Of a DNA stretch of 9,072 nucleotides, positions 6,043-9,072 are shown in pieces. The notes under the pieces were generated by a model. That model had not been told where the DNA came from. It saw only the letters and a program-made list of their open reading frames with translations, and ran no database searches. The stretch comes from JADFNO01 sp965369945. Its GTDB lineage: Bacteria > Planctomycetota > Phycisphaerae > Phycisphaerales > SM1A02. The position numbers and the translations under genes were made by a program. Numbering within the stretch: the first letter of the stretch is position 1; every line of letters starts with the position of its first letter. The DNA lies in NCBI GenBank assembly GCA_965369945.1, contig CBDUST010000184.1, forward strand, positions 1 to 9,072, given 5' to 3'.

Positions 6043-6417
6043 ATGATCATGCTCAAACAGCCTACGCCGGAAGCCGAAGCTCCCGAAAAGGAACCGCTCT
6101 ATCACCCGGGCCAGATCGTCCGGCACCGGCGATACGGATACCGCGGCGTGGTGGTGGACTTCGACCTGACGTGCAAGGCCGAGGAGGCGTGGTATCAATC
6201 CAACCAGACTCGACCGGATCGAAACCAGCCGTGGTATCACGTGCTCGTGGACGGTTCGGACATTACAACCTACGCGGCGCAGACGAGTCTGGAAGCCGAT
6301 GAACGCCCCGCCCCGATCACCCATCCCTACCTTGAGCACTTCTTTGCAGACTTCATCGGGGGTCGATACGTGCGCAACGACCGTCCCTGGCCGAGCTGGG
6401 ATGAAACCGGTGAGTGA
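6043..6417 (+). CDS. hspQ: HspQ / YccV-like hemimethylated-DNA-binding domain protein
   Basis: The product has 124 residues. After a Pro/Glu-rich N-terminus of about 18 residues, it shows the YccV-like (PF08755) core: YHPGQIVRHRRYGYRGVVVD (20-39), RPDRNQPWYHVLVDGSD, TTYAAQTSLEAD and a C-terminal helix (HPYLEHFFADFIGGRYV). In E. coli, HspQ was described first as binding hemimethylated oriC DNA and later as a Lon protease specificity factor; the eukaryotic counterparts are F-box and ClpS-associated domains. The N-terminus here is longer than in E. coli HspQ (about 105 aa). AAGGA at 6031-6035 lies seven bases before ATG 6043, which decides the start; ATG 6049 is also in frame. It is a cytoplasmic protein. 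It lies 94 bases after the metal operon and may or may not be transcribed from it. Confidence 0.88.
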   Translation: MIMLKQPTPEAEAPEKEPLYHPGQIVRHRRYGYRGVVVDFDLTCKAEEAWYQSNQTRPDRNQPWYHVLVDGSDITTYAAQTSLEADERPAPITHPYLEHFFADFIGGRYVRNDRPWPSWDETGE

Positions 6418-6420
6418 GCG

Positions 6421-6491
6421 CGAGCGAGCCGGCCGGAGATGGATTACCTCAACCCTCGCCGGCGCTGCGGGCTGCTCATCGGCTTCGCTCG
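6421..6491 (+). repeat. Imperfect long-range inverted repeat between hspQ and the SagB-like gene
   Basis: CGAGCGAGCCG at 6421-6431 can pair with CGGCTTCGCTCG at 6480-6491, with one bulged base and a loop of about 48 bases that is itself GC-rich. It begins four bases after the hspQ stop. There is no T-run, so if it acts at all it would be a folded 3' end or leader and not a classical terminator. Confidence 0.25.
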
Positions 6492-6560
6492 ATTGCTCGC
6501 CAACTGAATCTCGTCGCTCGTGATCGCATTGCCTTCATTGACATGGAATCCTGAGCCAAC

Positions 6561-8234
6561 ATGGAACCCTGGGAATGCGCGATCGCCTATCACAACCAGA
6601 CAAAGCACCACTTCCGTGGCTACGCACGGTCGCTCGGCTACCTTGATTGGGCAACGCAACCGGATCCTTTTCGCCGATTTGGCGGGGCGCCGTTTCTTCC
6701 GCTCCCGCGCACCGATGAAGACAGCTCGCCGCCATACTCCGACATCTACGCTCTTGATCGCGTCGCGCCTAGACCAGTCTGTCTGGCGCCGATCTCGGAG
6801 TTCTTCTACCTTTCGCTCGCCATCTCGGCATGGAAAGAGTACGAGGGATCGAGGTGGGCGCTGCGGTGCAATCCGTCGAGCGGCAACCTGCATCCGACTG
6901 AGGGCTATCTGGTTATTGGTCCCGTCGACGGACTAAGCGACACGCCGAGCATCTACCACTATGCCCCGAAGGAACACGCGCTTGAGCTGAGAACGTCTTT
7001 CTCGATCGAGCTCTGGAGACAGCTCGTCAAAGGGCTCCCACCTCGATCTTTTTTCGTGGGGTTGTCCTCCATAACCTGGCGTGAGGCTTGGAAATACGGC
7101 GAACGAGCCTACCGTTACTGCCAGCAGGACATGGGCCACGCACTCGCCGCCTGCAGCATCTCGGGAGCCACGCTTGGCTGGCGGGTTCACCTGATCAATC
7201 AGATGAGCGACGTCGACGTAGCCAGGCTACTCGGACTGGATCGCCGCGAACAGTTTCGTGAACGGGAGATGGAAGACCCGGAAGCGTTGCTCGCAGTCAT
7301 CCCATCCTTGAGCGACCGGCCGCCGACCCTCACGCTGTCAGCCGCAGTGATCGAGCAAGTCGCAGCCGGCGAATGGCAAGGTCAGGCAAATCGGCTCAGC
7401 AGTTCTCACGTGCACTGGGAGCTCATCGACGCCGTGGTGAAATCGTGTGTGAAGCCGGCTACCGGAATCGATGGCCTCGGTTCATATCCGGTTCGGGGGG
7501 GGATTAGGTCAGTGGCACCCACGACCACCGCAACCGCGCGTCAGATCATTCGTCAACGTCGGAGTGCCGTCGCCCTCAATGGCAGAACGGCAATCTCCAG
7601 GGATCAGTTCTACGCCATCCTCAGCAGGCTCATGCCCTGTTCAAACAACGTGCCCTGGAATACCATCGGTCCACCGGCAAAGGTACACTTGGGACTCTTC
7701 GTTCATCGCGTGACCGGCCTCGAACCAGGGCTCTATGGCCTGGTCCGCTCGCCCGAGCAGGAAGAACCTTTGCGCAACGCGATGAAACTCGGGTTCGCAT
7801 GGCAAAGACCACCCGGCTGTCCTACATCGTTGCCTCTGTATCTGCTTGCAACCGGGGACTGCGCAACGCTCGCCGCGCGTGTAAGTTGCCTCCAAGACAT
7901 CGCCGGTGACGGTGCGTTCAGCCTTGGCATGATCGCGGAGTTTATCAAGCCGTTAGAGCGGTACGGCGCGTGGTTTTATCGTCGGTTGTTCTGGGAAGCC
8001 GGTACCATTGGGCAGGTGCTCTACCTGGAAGCCGAAGCAGCGGGTATTCGGAGCACGGGTATTGGTTGCTATTTCGACGATCCGGTGCACGACGTGTTCG
8101 GCTTGCGCGGCCCGCAGTATCAATCAATGTACCATTTCACGATGGGCGGTCCGGTGGAGGACTCACGCTTGACCACGTTGCCCGCCTATGGTGCTGATCG
8201 CGCGCAACGCGGCATTGATCCCCCATATACGTGA
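6561..8234 (+). CDS. Tandem-domain SagB/ThcOx-family nitroreductase-like protein
   Basis: SagB/ThcOx enzymes are FMN-dependent oxidoreductases of the nitroreductase superfamily; the studied ones oxidise thiazolines and oxazolines in ribosomal peptides. The 557-residue product has two nitroreductase-like halves. Domain 1 (about 80-260) contains RCNPSSGNLHPTEGYL (102-117) and YGERAYRYCQQDMGHAL (179-195), the typical FMN-site segments. Domain 2 (about 325-545) contains RRSAVALNG (333-341) and FWEAGTIGQVLYLEAEAAGI (477-496), followed by GIGCYFDDPVHDVFGL. Domain 2 lacks the NPSSGNLHP loop and may be structural or bind FMN differently. There is no signal peptide. No YcaO cyclodehydratase, precursor peptide or exporter lies nearby, so a role in peptide maturation is not supported here. 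The start, ATG 6561, has no clear ribosome site. A run of eight G (7495-7502) lies in the linker between the halves. Confidence 0.85.
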   Translation: MEPWECAIAYHNQTKHHFRGYARSLGYLDWATQPDPFRRFGGAPFLPLPRTDEDSSPPYSDIYALDRVAPRPVCLAPISEFFYLSLAISAWKEYEGSRWALRCNPSSGNLHPTEGYLVIGPVDGLSDTPSIYHYAPKEHALELRTSFSIELWRQLVKGLPPRSFFVGLSSITWREAWKYGERAYRYCQQDMGHALAACSISGATLGWRVHLINQMSDVDVARLLGLDRREQFREREMEDPEALLAVIPSLSDRPPTLTLSAAVIEQVAAGEWQGQANRLSSSHVHWELIDAVVKSCVKPATGIDGLGSYPVRGGIRSVAPTTTATARQIIRQRRSAVALNGRTAISRDQFYAILSRLMPCSNNVPWNTIGPPAKVHLGLFVHRVTGLEPGLYGLVRSPEQEEPLRNAMKLGFAWQRPPGCPTSLPLYLLATGDCATLAARVSCLQDIAGDGAFSLGMIAEFIKPLERYGAWFYRRLFWEAGTIGQVLYLEAEAAGIRSTGIGCYFDDPVHDVFGLRGPQYQSMYHFTMGGPVEDSRLTTLPAYGADRAQRGIDPPYT

Positions 8235-8328
8235 CAGGAAAGACCTGATCCACGATGACAACACATCCGTGCTGGGTGGTGCGCATGGGACGCACCGGTC
8301 GGTCGACGTTCCTTGCAGCGAGAGCACC

Positions 8329-8414
8329 GACCCCGGCGATCCGACTGACTTCAACGGCAACATCGGCGTGTCCGATCTCCTCTCCCTGCCCACCAACTGG
8401 GGGCGTGTCCGTAG
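8329..8414 (+). pseudogene. Decayed dockerin-like C-terminal tail (copy 1)
   Basis: Read in frame from 8329, this encodes DPGDPTDFNGNIGVSDLLSL followed by PTNWG, the EF-hand/dockerin-like tail found at the C-terminus of many secreted planctomycete proteins. After TGG GGG (8398-8403) comes CGTGTCCGTAG. Adding one C restores CCG TGT CCG TAG, giving the usual ending NWGPCP-stop at 8412-8414, so a one-base loss has pushed the frame past its stop. The frame is open upstream as far as 8188, inside the SagB-like gene, but no signal peptide or main domain is present. It is therefore best read as an orphan remnant, not as a working gene. Confidence 0.55.
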
Positions 8415-8443
8415 TACCGTTGCCAACTCGTAGTTTCTAAGAC

Positions 8444-8457
8444 AGGCGAGAACGCCT
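8444..8457. terminator. Weak candidate hairpin terminator between convergent genes
   Basis: AGGCG-AGAA-CGCCT forms a perfect five-pair stem with a four-base loop, located 18 bases beyond the VOC gene stop and downstream of the SagB-like gene and tail copy 1. Only three T follow on the + strand and GTCTT on the - strand, so it is a weak terminator at best. Confidence 0.35.
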
Positions 8458-8475
8458 TTGAGCGCAACCTTGCGG

Positions 8476-8910
8476 CTACGTGGTGAACAACTTCTCAGGA
8501 TCGGCGAACGCCTTGAATTCGATCGCGTTGCCGCTGGGGTCTCGCAGCAGCATGCTCGCCTGCTCGTTGATGCGTCCTTCGTACCGTCGATGCGGAGGGA
8601 TCACGAATCCGACACCTGCACTTGAGAGTCGCTCAGCAAGTTCCGTCCAGGCCTCCATCGACAACACGGCGCCGAAGTGGGGCAACGGTATCGCGTGGCC
8701 GTCGATCATGTTCTCGCCCACCTTGACCATGCATTGCCGATCGTTCTCGCCGGTGCTGATGGTATGCGCGACGAGCTGATGCCCGAAGAAATCGAAGTCC
8801 ACCCAATCCTCGCCGCAGCGTCCCTCCCGGCAACCCAGTAGATTAGTGTAGAAGCGCCGGGCTGCGATGAGATCATGGACCGGGATCGCCAAATGGAATG
8901 GTGTCGTCAT
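8476..8910 (-). CDS. VOC-family (glyoxalase/dioxygenase-like) protein
   Basis: The 144-residue product begins MTTPFHLAIPVHDLIAARRF and ends with the family-typical RDPSGNAIEFKAFADPEKLF. This is a single-chain vicinal oxygen chelate protein with two beta-alpha-beta-beta-beta modules. The likely metal ligands are His6 (FHLAIPVHD), His78 (LPHFGAVL) and Glu131 (NAIEFKAF), the usual VOC His-His-Glu positions. Between them lies DWVDFDFFGHQLVAH, characteristic of a widespread VOC subgroup with no assigned substrate, so lactoylglutathione lyase or dioxygenase activity should not be assumed. The protein is soluble and cytoplasmic. ATG 8910 is chosen because it begins exactly where family homology begins; the frame is open to 8994, but that extension is the reverse complement of dockerin-like tail copy 2. 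No clear ribosome site is visible. Both sides are flanked by dockerin-like remnants on the opposite strand. Confidence 0.88.
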   Translation of the reverse strand: MTTPFHLAIPVHDLIAARRFYTNLLGCREGRCGEDWVDFDFFGHQLVAHTISTGENDRQCMVKVGENMIDGHAIPLPHFGAVLSMEAWTELAERLSSAGVGFVIPPHRRYEGRINEQASMLLRDPSGNAIEFKAFADPEKLFTT

Positions 8911-8920
8911 CGACCATGGT

Positions 8921-9013
8921 ATGGCCGCCGACGACTGCCTGCAAACCTTCGACGGCAACGTCGGCGCATCCGACCTGCTCGCCCTCCTCGCCAACTGGGG
9001 GCCGTGTCAGTAG
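8921..9013 (+). pseudogene. Orphan dockerin-like C-terminal tail (copy 2)
   Basis: In frame from ATG 8921 to TAG 9011-9013 this encodes only 30 residues, including TFDGNVGASDLLALLANWG and then PCQ-stop. That is the C-terminal tail of secreted planctomycete proteins, with none of the protein that should precede it. The 54 bases at 8948-9001 match copy 1 (8350-8403) at 44 positions by eye. Both copies have the same shortened calcium-loop region (DGNVG / NGNIG where DGxGxVG is usual). The start region lies against the VOC gene start on the other strand. It could be a remnant of a lost gene or a very short expressed tail; the remnant is more likely. Confidence 0.55.
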
Positions 9014-9072
9014 AAGAGAATGCCGTTCAGATAAGCCGTAAGTCCTTTTGCCAAGTGCGGTTACGCGCGCTT

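Noticed and set aside
6561..8234. RiPP (thiazole/oxazole peptide) biosynthetic cluster
   Set aside because: Only the SagB-like protein is present; no YcaO, precursor peptide, peptidase or exporter is visible in the window.
8188..8433. 81-codon + strand frame as an intact small gene
   Set aside because: It starts inside the SagB-like gene, has no signal peptide, and runs past the natural stop of the tail because of a one-base loss; treated as a remnant.
8911..8994. N-terminal extension of the VOC protein
   Set aside because: The added 28 residues are the reverse complement of the dockerin-like tail; VOC homology begins exactly at ATG 8910.
1..9072. tRNA, rRNA, CRISPR or intact insertion sequence
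   Set aside because: None was found by eye on either strand; no transposase motifs, regular spacer arrays or cloverleaf-like sequences were noticed.

Overview
This 9.07 kb, GC-rich window looks like chromosomal DNA of a Gram-negative bacterium, most likely a planctomycete and possibly Phycisphaerae-like. Two things support this. One gene encodes an outer-membrane beta-barrel. The right end carries two copies of a dockerin-like tail (motif SDLL...NWG, ending NWGPC), a C-terminal coding signature I associate with secreted planctomycete proteins. The taxonomic call rests on that recognition and not on a marker gene. No rRNA, tRNA, CRISPR array or intact insertion sequence was seen.

Left region (1-1593): the 3' end of a pterin-4a-carbinolamine dehydratase gene is followed by a small conserved-looking hypothetical gene on the + strand. 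msrA (methionine sulfoxide reductase A) lies convergently on the - strand. Behind msrA is a stretch of almost 500 bases with no convincing gene; its right end holds a good sigma70-like promoter.

Central region (1527-5948): that promoter precedes a tight five-gene + strand operon. It encodes an MntR-type Mn(II)-sensing repressor, a Tat-exported two-domain multicopper oxidase, an outer-membrane beta-barrel of the MetA-pathway/transporter family, a ZIP metal transporter with an extra N-terminal membrane anchor and extracytoplasmic beta-rich domain, and a secreted type 1 blue-copper protein. Neighbouring genes overlap by 4 bases or sit within about 50 bases of each other. The simplest reading is one metal-responsive envelope system: the barrel admits small solutes, the oxidase and cupredoxin carry out redox chemistry on a metal (Mn, Fe or Cu) in the periplasm, and the ZIP protein imports a divalent cation under MntR control. 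The substrate is not readable from sequence. This operon is the most interesting item in the window.

Right region (5949-9072): an HspQ/YccV-like gene is followed by a 557-residue SagB/ThcOx-type protein with two nitroreductase-like domains and no RiPP partner genes nearby. A VOC-family (glyoxalase-like) gene then lies on the - strand, flanked by the two orphan dockerin-like tails, both reading on the + strand. The left tail can be restored to a canonical ending by adding a single C, so it looks like a decayed coding remnant.
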